Shown one piece after another: positions 35,101 through 45,900 of a stretch of 64,000 nt of DNA. The position numbers were made by a program, and so were the translations under genes. The first letter of the stretch is position 1. Every line of letters begins with the position of its first letter. The stretch covers positions 10,478,001 to 10,542,000 of the forward strand of contig NC_003281.10 in the NCBI RefSeq assembly GCF_000002985.6. Reading direction: 5' to 3'. Source of the DNA: Caenorhabditis elegans (lineage: Eukaryota > Nematoda > Chromadorea > Rhabditida > Rhabditidae). The notes below the pieces were generated by a model. It made no database searches, had not been told where the DNA came from, and saw only the letters and a program-made list of their open reading frames with translations.

Positions 35101-38100
35101 TTTAGAATTCAGATTCACAGTTCCTCGACAAAATTGAGAAACAGATAAGGAAATTTGGAAAAAAAGTTGAAAAATAAAAAAACTTAAAGAAACCAGAAAA
35201 AGTTCAGAAAAAGTCTCCGAAAAACCAGAAATTTTTGAGGAAAACTCGAAGAAATTTCTCAAAAATTCAGAAATTGATAATTTTGAGCTCACATAGTAAC
35301 AAAATATATAATACATACATTAAAAAATTCAATTAAATTCGAAATTTGTTGAAAAATTTGATTTTTTTAAAAAATTATCAGACTAGCATAGTCTATATTG
35401 ATTTTTTTCCCGAATTTTTATGGAAAAATTAACCTTGTCGATTTAATTTTTTTTGTTAATGTTCATCGATTTTCCATTGAAAATCATCAAGAAAAAAAAA
35501 CTCCCGACAAAAATTTTTTCAAAGCCATTTTTCCGCTTCACCCTTTCGGCGTCACGCCTCGATTTATATATTACCATAACCTAATTTATTCGATAACTTT
35601 TGACCTCAAAAGTTGATAAGTTGCATCTTCCTCTCCTCCGCCCTCCTTTGGACGTCTGCTGGTGCTCGCAGAATTTTTTTTTGTTCTGCGGCTTCAACAG
35701 CCTCAATCACGTTGCGCGGGGCGTTCGAATTGACCCCTACGGAATTGAAAAGTTTCTAGTTCGGATTACATAAACTTTTTCTCTCTCTGTTTTGCTCTTT
35801 TGTGAAAGTTGAATTTAAGATGATTAACTGTTCTATTTCGTCAGAAATTTTTTTAAAGGAGCGTTCTGAAAATATGAACATTTATAGTAGTGTTTAGATA
35901 AATTCCCGTGATTTTTAAAAATTAATATTGTGATTTAACATCATTCTCACAGTCGGAATAGCCTAAAAATTAATGATATAAAGTAAATTAAAATTCAATT
36001 TTTTTTCAAAGCTCTATTCTGAGGAAGTGTGCATACTGTATTTTTTCTTTTAGCAAAAAGAGTACATTTTTGTACAAATTTCAACATGAAAATCCAACGT
36101 TGATCTAAAATTAGTTATAGAAATGCCGAAAAAAGTTTGTTCTATAGGAAAATAACATTTATTTTTGTTGAACGGCCGGAAAAAGTCCTCAAATATTGCC
36201 TGAAAGTTGCCGTTTTGTTCATTTGCCGAAAAAATGCCGCACATCCCTGATTTCTAGTTTCCAGTAAACACTGAATTTTTCATTAGAAGTTTAACACAAA
36301 ATCCAGCTGCAATTTGTAATATACTGTAACTCTGTAATAGTGATTGTGATCCAATCTTCCCCTTGTAAATATCACTCTTTATTTATTACACACGCACACA
36401 AATGTCGTCACTTCTTCGTAAGCGGCCTAAATCGAATTGGGCACCTCTCGATTTCAAGAAGAACGTCTCTTTCTCCCTCTGCTCCATCCTTCCGCGCCGT
36501 CGCTCGATATTCCAAAAATGAGAATGTGTGTAGTTCTCCTAGAACCCTCTAGAGACTCCTAGTGATGACAGTTGACGGGAGATTTGTCGCGCGCCTGATT
36601 TGGGTGCTTTTTCCGCATGTTTCGCATTTTCTGGGAGCCAATTGACGACGGATTCCTGGTTGTATTATATCGATGAAGGAAATGTTTTTTTTTTTGAGGA
36701 AGAAGGCAGTAACCATGGTTCTTTTATTTTTATTTGATGGCCTCTTGGAATTATATATTTCCTCTTCTCAATCGAGAGAAAGAGGAATAGGAAGAGGAAA
36801 AGACGAACAATTATGTTTTTGCACACTAAGATAGACTCACACGCACATACTTTCACAGGAAGGAAGACGCAATTAAATCAGAAAAGTTCTGCAATTCTCT
36901 TATTGCACATAATCTTCTAGAGAATGAATGGACTTGTAGTTCGTCTCCTCCTCCTCGTGGTGATGGTGTCTCTGGACACATCGTCCATCAGACGTGTTAG
37001 CAGGAGGCGCCCCCCACGCTCCTCTGGGACGAACAAGAGCCATATAATCCAGTGAAAAGTTTTTGGGGTTGTTCTTCGGAGGACGAAGAAGCCCAAGAAT
37101 GACGAACATTTTTGGCGGTGGTGGTGGCGTCCACGAGGAGGACAAAACACATCCGTCTTTGTGTCGCCGAGGCGCCAGTTTTGGGTTATTGGAGTTGCAG
37201 AAGTAGCAGTAGCAGCAGCAGCACAAGTGTGTTGGAGCAAGCTCTGTAATTTCTGCATTTCCGATATTTTCATCTTGAACCGGTGGCCTCGATGTGTCTT
37301 GTTCTGTCTGTCTGTCTTGTTGCGGCCAGATTGTAAAATACCCGACTCATTTCATTTTTCCGACGATTCTCTTCCAATGTTCAATACGGCTTTAAATAGA
37401 AGATTTTTGAAGCCGTAGGATCAAACCAGGGGTGTGCGGCAAATCTCAAAATTTGCCGAGCTCGGGAAATTCGGCAAAACCTACTTTTTTGAAATTTGAC
37501 GTGCCCGGCAAATTTTCCGCACACTCCTGGATCAAACTCAGATGATTTTCTCTCAAAAATACCGTATTTTCAATTTTTGCGACTTCCGGTCTTTCCTACA
37601 GTAATCCGTAAAAGAAGGACTCATTCTCAAAGTGAGTAGAGCACAAAATGTGCTGAGAAGTAGCTTCTCAATAAAAATTGCATTTTTGTCGGAATATTTG
37701 AGCTCTGGAGTTGTAACTTGAGCTTCACTAGAACTACAGCGGTGGGAATGGAATTTCCATCAGATGCTCCAAAACTAAAGTATCACACGACTGCAAAAAA
37801 AGTTGCATGACCTCACTTTCCGGATGCATTTTTAGGACACACAAGATGACGTGATTCGTTCTTACCCCGTCATCATTATCTCATCCCCGCTATTCTTCTT
37901 CCGCCGTTGGATTTTTTTGCAATTCTGCGTTGCGGCGACGGCGGCTCGTCTTCATTTGTGTGTGTGTGTGTGTGTACTTGTAAGTGTGAAAAGAGGTTTT
38001 CTTCTTCTTCTTCTTCTACTCCGAGGATTCTTCCTAGGCGCGGTGGTCCTGGAAAACGACGGATAGAAGAAGAAGAAGCAGAAGTAGTTTCTGGGTCCGC

Positions 38101-39954
38101 CACATAAGAGGAGACACTTTCTTTTTTTCTTCTTCTTATTCGTGCGCTTCTTCTTCTTTTCCTACTTTGTTTGGAAAGTGAGTGAGGCACTGGACCACTC
38201 GAGAAGAAGAAGTAGAAGAGGCCACCCCATTCGCTTATCACGGGATGCTTATTGTCTTTAAGAAGAAGCCGACTACTACGACTACTACTTTTTTCTCATT
38301 AAGGAATTTTGATTGCTGATTTGGTTGTTGCTGAAAATACTTCCAACCAACAAAAAAACAAGCATCCTGATGAGCTTAAACAATTGGATTGTTGTGCGTG
38401 CCGAAAACAATTAAAGAAACGCTGAAATTTGCATATTTCTTTGGTTCCTTGTGTGCTCCAAAGACGTGAAAATGCATTTGGCAGATTAGTCGATTAGGGG
38501 GGATTCGGCACGCCTTTATGGTGGTTTTGTTCCCCTCCACCCGCTTTCTCAATCGACTTTAAGTGCACATTGGGATCCGCGAAGGCCTTATTCGATCATT
38601 CATCGCGGAGCACAAGACCGTGCGGGTTGTTGTCAAGAGGAGTGTGTGTGTGTGTCTAATGGAGCTGGAGCAGCAGAAGCACACGTCAGTTCGGATATGT
38701 GTTTCGCCGGGTCCCGGGGTCGATCCGAAATGACATAACTCCTGCGCCAAAAGCTCTATGTGTTCAGACGAAATTTAATGACTCGTGAACTAAAGAAACT
38801 AAAGGAACTAAAGCTCCCCCCTTCAGGGCAATCTATGGGAACATGACATACTATTTGTGGAAAGAAGGAAACAACTGAAATGGAAAACAAAAGTGGGCGC
38901 CCATAGAAGAAGCTTTGGTTTCAAGACGTCTAATAACTGTGAGAACGTGTGTTTGGGGGGAGCCGGTCGAAAACCGACGAAAAAACTTTGTTTGGCTCTA
39001 CTACGAGCCTCTCCTTCTCCTCAGTTTCCACACCGCAAATAGTTTATTCCACTTTGCTCATCGCTTCTTCCGAATACACTTGCACAATCTGTCTCTCCAC
39101 TTTTCGGAGGGTTTGAGCTTCTTCTTCTTCTTCGTCTTCACCGCCGCCGTCGTCTTCTTTTTTTCTTTTTCTTTCTTCTTTGTCCGGACACGGTGCTTAA
39201 AAAGTACACGAAACAAGATGGTCTTCCATATTTTTTTTGTCATTGAAAAAAGTCCTTCTCTATTGCGGAAGTGTGAGTTGCTCGGCTGGAAGGGATATCA
39301 AGAACCAGGCGATAGTAATAAATGTATATATTCGCCTCATTTCCTTTTACTTTTTTTTTTCGCAAAAAGTTCAAACTTCGGAAAAGTCGGAAGCTGGAGC
39401 AGGTTTATGATGTTTCGAAAACGTTTTGCTTTTCCTTAGTGTCTTTTAGGTAAAGCATCATGCCTACGTGCCTGCACACTGCCTATTTTCTGACGTAAAA
39501 CTTCTACGTTCATTCTCTGAATTTATCGAAAGATCAACTATAAAGTTTAAGCTGAAAGGTAGTCCTGGAGGCAGGCAGGCATTAGGCAGGTGTAGGCAAC
39601 AGTACTATAAAAATATTCTAATTATAAATATATTCAAAAATAATTTGGAAAATGGTCCCATTGATTGATTTTTTTTTGAAACCTATATTTTCAGCTGAAG
39701 CTGGAATTTAGCGAGCCTTCTTTAAAACCCCGTACTAGAATTTTCCCCGCAATTCCAGCATTCCCTCTATAGAATACTCTCAACTCTTCATCCTTTTCTC
39801 TATAAATGTTCCTCTCTGTCAACTGCCACAAACAAAGGCTGTGGCACCTCCTCCTATAATTGCCGCCGCCGCAGGATACAGCAAAAAAAAAACGGAAAAA
39901 CTTGAATAATTATGCATTTTTCAGCTCACTCGACTTGGTCGCGCCTCGGATTAA
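29160..39954 (+). CDS. sly-1: Sec1/Munc18-family protein SLY1 (SCFD1)
   Basis: Exons 29160..29199, 29254..29315, 29366..29463, 29515..29728, 30023..30259, 30860..31045, 31211..31411, 31696..31924, 32071..32248, 32979..33305, 34064..34161, 34504..34577, 39925..39954 give 657 aa. SLY1 binds ER/Golgi syntaxins (Sed5/syntaxin-5, syntaxin-18) and drives SNARE fusion in ER-Golgi traffic. Matches: WKVLVLDRTGQDIISPLL, RREPLTDVPAVYFVSP, SRPLLVIGDRSADLATMLHH, TWTYQALMHDVL, DYDMATGGSDKLW, DDIYCFFDPKLMHQPTKE, VILFVVGGGNYVEYQNL and TYGCTELVNPAQFCDQ. The last exon (LTRLGRASD) fits the family C-terminus, which ends QLSQLG-like. It lies behind a 5.35 kb intron and was found by matching phase and that ending. 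Without it the ORF reads through the donor into unrelated sequence. Confidence 0.9.
36924..37055 (+). CDS. Candidate small secreted-peptide ORF inside sly-1 intron
   Basis: A 43-codon ORF. Residues 1-20 (MNGLVVRLLLLVVMVSLDTS) look like a signal peptide with a strong Leu/Val core. The remaining 23 residues are very basic (RRVSRRRPPR) and end in SHIIQ. A TTCTAG acceptor stands 4 bp before the ATG. No family is recognised, and an overlapping ORF exists on the other strand, so it may be chance. It is same-strand and nested in an intron. Confidence 0.25.
   Translation: MNGLVVRLLLLVVMVSLDTSSIRRVSRRRPPRSSGTNKSHIIQ
37427..37529. mobile_element. hAT-like MITE with 8-bp target-site duplication
   Basis: A 103-bp insertion with inverted ends CAGGGGTGTGCGGC and CCGCACACTCCTG, flanked by the exact direct repeat GATCAAAC (37419-37426 and 37530-37537). 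The interior has CGGCAAA/TTTGCCG. The 8-bp duplication and CAGGG terminus are hAT hallmarks. It is too short to encode anything. Confidence 0.85.
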
Positions 39955-40307
39955 ACTGACGGCTCTCGTGCTTCTCCAGAACCATACTGGTCTCTTCATT
40001 TTCTCTTCCGTTTTTTTGCAAAAAAAACCCCAAAAACGATGGGCGGAGCTATCATCATCATCGGCTCACGGAGCTCCACCCTCTTTTCTTTTGTGTTCAC
40101 TTTTTTTTCGTTTCTTGTTTCGATGTGCTCCCCCCCCCGTTTGATTTTTTTGATGTTCTTTCTTTTTTTTTTTGTTTAATATTCCCATTTCAATTTCCTG
40201 TAAGATAATCTAGGCGCCACGTGGCTTGGGCTGGAAATTTTTATTCGAAAATCGTTTTTTTGTTGGAAAAATGTAAAATATTGAAACCCTAAAAATCTCT
40301 AGTTAAA

Positions 40308-40415
40308 AACGACGCTCCGATATCCCGCGGAACAGTTGGTTACTGTAGTTTTCGGTGTGCTATAACGGCTTACAGTAACCCAAAGGTGCATTTCCTGGGA
40401 TACCGGAGCGTCGTA
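40308..40415. repeat. Foldback element
   Basis: ACGACGCTCCGATATCCC at the left and GGGATACCGGAGCGTCGT at the right form a 16-18-bp inverted repeat. Inner GTTACTGTAG/TTACAGTAACCC is also inverted. Confidence 0.85.
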
Positions 40416-42084
40416 GCAAGGATTAGATTCTTTATATTTGGGTTATCACTTTTTGAAATTGGCCAATATACCCATAAGTGATAAGCCACAAATAAAGCCT
40501 TTAGCCCACAGAATTTTAAAAATCTAGAAGTCACCCATATTTTTCTATTTTCACTCGATTTTTTTCGAATTCTGAAAACCCACGATTTTCAAGAAATGCA
40601 CAGTTTTCAAAATAGCAAGCAGATCCACTGGCCAAAAAACAATGTTCTTTTCGGTGGTCAGGTGTTCATAATTTATTGTGATTATTTAATTGATTGTTTG
40701 CATCTCTTATTGTAATGTATTCTTCTTCTTCTTCTTTTTTGCTTCTTCCCCATAATGTTATCCCTGTACAAGTGGTGCAATTGAGAGAAAATGGGAGATC
40801 CGTCGGAAATTAGAGACTTGTGTGTGTGTGTGCTGCTTTTTGAGCCCTCACTGTGAGGAGCCAAAAAGAAAAAAAACAAGATGCGCTGCATAGATACAGA
40901 TGTCAATTTCCTGTTCTTTCAACACTTTTTTTGGGGTTTTCTCTCGCTGGTAGCCCACGTGTTACAAGCAACCCGAATAAGTTGATTTCCCAGGATTCAC
41001 CTTGGAAATTTGAGCTTTTGATCTACTTCTGGAGCACAACGTGCACCGAAATATAGTTGAAGAGAAGCTCGGCGTGACTGACCCGAAACAATTAAAGTTC
41101 GGCCGTCTAAATGAGCTCCAGATGCTTCAGACACTTGAGCCGCAGACTCTTGATTCACTTTTTTGTTGTTGTGCGCTTTTCGGACATATCTACTCGCCGA
41201 AAATACCCCAATTTTTTTCGCTTTTTTGCTGTTTGCACCTCTGCGTAATCGATGGCCGAGTTTTCTATTTTTCGCGACCACGTAACGAAACTCTCGAGGC
41301 ACCCGATTTGACGCGCAAAACTTTTTTCTAGGCGAATAATATTTTTAAATCGAATTTGCATACTGGTCTTTACTGTTTGGGGGTCAAATCCTATTTGGCA
41401 ACAAAAAACCAGTGGCCGAGTTTTTATGTTCCGCGGCCACGTTACCAATTCTTAAGACAAGAGAGATGAAAACATAATTGTGGTTACTATTCTCGCATTG
41501 TGCTAGAATATAGTTTTGTTGCCACGTATTCAGAGATCAACAAAACGAGGTGTTCGCGCGCGAAACCGTGGTGATTCACAATGGAGCGTGAATGCATCTT
41601 GAATTTTTTTTAAATATAAATGATGGCGTGACGAAACGCCATCTTCCTCTGTGCCTTTTTTTCTATATCGAATATCAATTTTCGTTGCTTCACTCTCGGG
41701 CCCTCCGAAGAGTAATCTGATACAGGCGTCGTGTATCACAGGAATCGGAGGAAAGTGATTCGCATTTTGAAATAGTAAAATGATGCATTCGCGCGCCAAC
41801 GTGCTATTTTTTACATCTTATTTTACGCGCAAATTGGTGGCCGAGTACTCTCTTTCTAGGCCATGTTGCAAAAGTCCACGTCACCTTGAACAATATTCGA
41901 TAAAAAAATAATCTGAACTTGAAGCCAGAAGTGTCATTTTCAGACGTTTGAAACATTTAATTCCGCGTTCAAATATAGCTTTTTCAAGTTCTCGGGACTT
42001 CATCCCGTCAATAGTGGCCGCGTGGAAGATTTTTTAAAGTTGTCTCGTCCACGACTGATGGTAGCGTTTTTTGAAAACTGTCGG

Positions 42085-42330
42085 TGATCTATCCAGCTAC
42101 CCAGTCTGGAAGAGTTTCCCTAGTTTCTCGTACACGTACACGTGGTGTCAGGCTTTCTCATTGCGGTTTGATCTACAGAAAATGCGACGTCAGCTGAAAA
42201 GTCTGCGTCTCTTCTAACGCAATTTTCGAAGATCATATCAAAATGGGACATTTTGACACCACGTGCACGGGTTGTGACTCTTCCACAAGTGGTCGGCTAG
42301 TGGACAAGTTTTCCAAGTTTCTCGGCCATC
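42085..42330. repeat. Foldback element
   Basis: The inner arms CACGTGGTGTCA (about 42140) and TGACACCACGTG (about 42253) are inverted. Outer arms with CTGGAAGAGT and ACTCTTCCAC extend the symmetry. The core contains TTTGATCTACAGAAAATGCG, a widespread worm repeat segment. Confidence 0.75.
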
Positions 42331-42967
42331 ATGGGTAATTACAGTTAGAGTGGGCATAGTGAGCTCAGTGAGCTCAATTGATTGTTCCCGATGTCGTTAT
42401 GCAAGCTACTGCAAGAAATCTAACTGTGATCTCCTTCAATCCCCCAAACTCTTCCACAAAAAGGACTAGTTTTCCAAGCCATTCGGCCATCAGCTCCTTG
42501 ATGCCCTTTCCACGTGTTTTTTTTTGAATCTCTGTACTTTCGCCCATTGTACTAGATGCTATCTAACAAATCAATGACGTGTTTGATCAATGCAGTGACC
42601 AAGAGGGTCCCCCATCCGTCTATACTCTTTTCATTGCGGACCCCTTCCTCTCCCGGGACAGGAGGGAACAGTTGGGATCCCCAGCGCCTCCCCGTTACCT
42701 CTGTGTTCTCCGTGTTGGCTCAACTTGTGCGTGTTTTACATCTCTCTGTCTCTCTCTCATCATCATCATCTTATTCTGTGCTCCCGCTAACCGATTGGCT
42801 CATTCTCTTCGGCTCTTGTCACTAACGAATCGCTTTTCACACAGAGTGATATAGGAGAAAAACCTCCCCAACATTGGCTCACACCCGGATTATGATCTTC
42901 TGCTGCTCCTGCTGCTCCTTCTGCTGTAGTTGAGACGAAGAAGAAGAAGAAGCTCCATTCTCGAGAA

Positions 42968-45900
42968 ATGGCTCGTCCATTCACACTTATCGTACTCCTC
43001 TCCGCACATCTGTGTCTACATGTGGTTGTGACACAGGATGAGTAAGTTTTAATTTTTGTTGAGTGAAAGTTTAATGTGCTGCGAAAACTAAAATATCGAT
43101 GTTCTGAGAAGTTCCTGTAGAGCGAGGCCTGCCTGCCTACCGGCCGCCTATATAGTTCTATTTGGTCTGAGCAAGTAATGGTAGCCACGCGGGTAGGTAT
43201 AATTCAGACGATTCTGTGCCTACATAAAAGTCTAAATCTTTTAATCCGCAAACTTTAAGAAGGTAGTTATTTTGCTGCTAATTGTTAAGCCTAAGTCTAG
43301 GTCTAAGCCTAAAACTAAGCCGAAGCCTATGCCTAAGATTAAGCCTAAGCCAAAGTCTAAGCTTAGGTCTAGTCCTAGGTCTAAGCCTAAGCCTAAGCTT
43401 AAGCCTAACTCTAAGTCTAACTCTAAGTCTAACATAAGCTTAAGCTTAAGTCTAAGCCAAATCCAAAGCCTAAACCTAAGCCGAAGCTTAAGCCTAAGCC
43501 TAAGCCTAAGCCTAAGCATAAGCCTAAAATTGAGCCCCGCTAAATATTCGCTCGGGGATTTGGGTCTCCGATGCTCAAAATTCCAAGTTAAGCTCCGCCC
43601 AATTCTTGGCGTTTTCTAAGCTTTTGGTACCGAATTTAACTTTCATGCCTGTAGGCTCCAAGCAAAAAAAAAACTTATAAAAAATAAATAGAGTTTCAAA
43701 ACTTTCCCCCAATTTCGAATTCCGACGTCGTCTAAAAATTGAGTTTGCCCTTTTTCCCGGTGGCCGCTTTTAGCACTAGCATGGAAAAAAAGAACATGTA
43801 TTTTTCTATCTCTCAATCCATTACCCAATGATCGTCATCAAATCCAATTTCCATCCGGCATCTGCCAACTGACGACGACGACGACGCAAAAATTGCCAAT
43901 TTCTCAATTTCATGTTCCATTTTGTAACACCTTCCACTTTGGTGGTTGCAATTGAATTTGTGCAGAAAAAAAAATGAAGAATGAGAAAAACACTGATCCA
44001 GTTGATTGCTCAAGCTTGCAAAAATGATGTTCTTCTTTTCTTGCAGGGACTCACATATCAACACTCAACTCCTCTCATCAGTTCTCGATAGACTCACGAA
44101 TCGCACTACTTATGATAAAAGATTACGGCCCAGGTAGGACCAACATATTGTTACCTGACAGATATACCATAATAAGTATACAGTGTTTTTGGTGATTTAT
44201 CACATTTAAAAATGAAAAATAACTGCAAAAAAGAAGAAATGCTTTATACATTTTTGGTAATATAAAACTAGCAACCCTACTCTGATAAAATATAACGGAA
44301 AATTAAATGTATATTATTTTATTACTAGCACTTACTAATCAATAAAAATGCTCTGTTTTTGAGCTATAGAAGTTCAATAGAAATAGTCATAAATGGACCC
44401 GCGAGATGTAACTGCATTTTTTTGGAACAAAACAGTTATAATCAAAAAATATTAAAAAACACTATCATAAGGTATTATACTGATATTTTAAATATTAAAC
44501 ATAAACAATTTTGATGATTTATTTAATTGGCGACAAAAACAGGCAAAAACAGACAAAAACAGGCAAAACAGGCAAAAAACAGGCAAAAACTTATGTCAAA
44601 ATTTATCATTTATTATGAAAGAGCACCTGAATTTGTCTTAGATAGTACAAATAGTACATATCTAGTTCAAAAGTAGATAGTACAAAAACACGGACAAAAA
44701 TACTTATAACAAACATTGCAGGTATGGTGAAAAGCCAGTCGACGTTGGAATTACGATACACGTTTCTTCAATCTCTGCAGTTTCAGAAGTTGATATGGTA
44801 AATGAGTTTTATGAATACCGTAAAAATAATACGAAAAATTAGCGTTGCCCCAATTTGTTGAATAGATAGTGGGAGGACTGCACCATCTAATTTAACTCTT
44901 TTTTTTTCATTCCAGGACTTCACATTAGACTTCTACATGCGTCAAACGTGGCAAGACCCTCGACTAGCCTTCGGAAGTCTTGATTTGGGACTTTCCAAAG
45001 AAATCGACTCACTTACCGTCGGAGTAGACTACCTGGATAGACTGTGGAAACCCGACACGTTCTTCCCAAATGAAAAGAAATCATTCTTCCACTTGGCAAC
45101 CACACATAACTCGTTCCTTCGTATCGAGGGTGATGGAACGGTTTATACTAGTCAAAGGTTAGTTATCTATTGGAGAAATCAACTAATACCCTTTGCCTCC
45201 AGGAGAGGGTGTGGAAGAAAAAGCAGTAAAAATGGGGGGATTAGATGATGTTTCTTTTTTACGAGCGGAATAGGGGGGAAGAAGAAAGTGGTCAAAACTA
45301 TTGGGAGGGCTTATAAGACGTGAGCTGATGTTGCGTAGTATGTTCTAGTAGTTTGAACTATACAAAGTAAGGAAAAGAGGGGGTAGTGGGTTGGAAATAT
45401 TAAGGAATAAATGTTTTAAAAAAATCTAATCTTGAAAAAATGAAGCATATCTGTTAAATATTTCTCACAGGAAAATTTATAAAAGTTATTGTACAAGCAA
45501 AAGAGCTCCATTGAAAACTATTGGATGAATATAAATTTATACGCTTTTCTGTTTTTTAAACATGACAAAGTTTTAATTTCGCATGAGTTTCTTTTTCATT
45601 TTTTGAACTTAATATGTTTTATAAGTATAATTTGAAAAATAACATTGAAAAAAGATGAATTCAATTAAAAATCTTCGAAAAAAACCGCATTTTCCAACAT
45701 GGTGCATCGAAGAAAAAAAGTTGGTTTTTGGAATATATTGGCAAGTGGTAGATCAGTGCAAATGTGCTCTAACATTTCATGAATATAACACTGATTTAAG
45801 AGTGTCATGCGATAGAAATATTGTGTTTTTTGAAATTTGTACGTTTTATAAATATGATCGGAAATAAGAACCGAGAACGGACAAATTTCCGAAACGAAAA

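Larger units (their letters stand above)
34578..39924 (+). other. 5.35 kb terminal intron of sly-1
   Basis: Unusually long for this genome, and unlike neighbouring introns it is partly GC- and pyrimidine-rich from about 35520, with repeated (TTC)n, (GTGT)n and CTCTCT runs (34580-34615, 37955-38160, 39116-39180). It contains a hAT-like MITE (37427-37529), a 43-codon secreted-type ORF (36924-37055), and otherwise no protein-like ORF. The composition suggests regulatory DNA or untranslated exons of another transcript. Confidence 0.6.
39955..42967. other. Intergenic sly-1 to unc-49, unc-49 promoter region
   Basis: 3 kb with no supported gene. It holds three foldback structures (40308-40415, 41253-41441 cluster, 42085-42330), a (TTC)n run near 40722, a (GT)n near 40819, and a second sequence copy near 42440-42490 of the CTCTTCCAC...TTTTCCAAG...CGGCCATC text. 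The last 100 bp have a CTGCTGCTCC/GAAGAAG region just before the unc-49 ATG. Confidence 0.6.

Noticed and set aside
36900..37273. Two minus-strand ORFs of 108 and 118 codons in the sly-1 intron
   Set aside because: Low-complexity Cys/Tyr, Pro and His/Glu runs from triplet repeats; no family resemblance and no splice context.
38915..39439. 174-codon plus-strand ORF
   Set aside because: Phe/Ser-rich product of (TTC)n tracts; no start context or motif.
39707..39772. Alternative last exon for sly-1 (LKLEFSEPSLK) at 39707
   Set aside because: The acceptor and phase fit, but the peptide does not resemble the SLY1 end, while the exon at 39925 does.
43241..43619. Leu/Arg-rich and Lys/Pro-rich repeat proteins on both strands
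   Set aside because: Translation of an interstitial telomere-like array inside an unc-49 intron.
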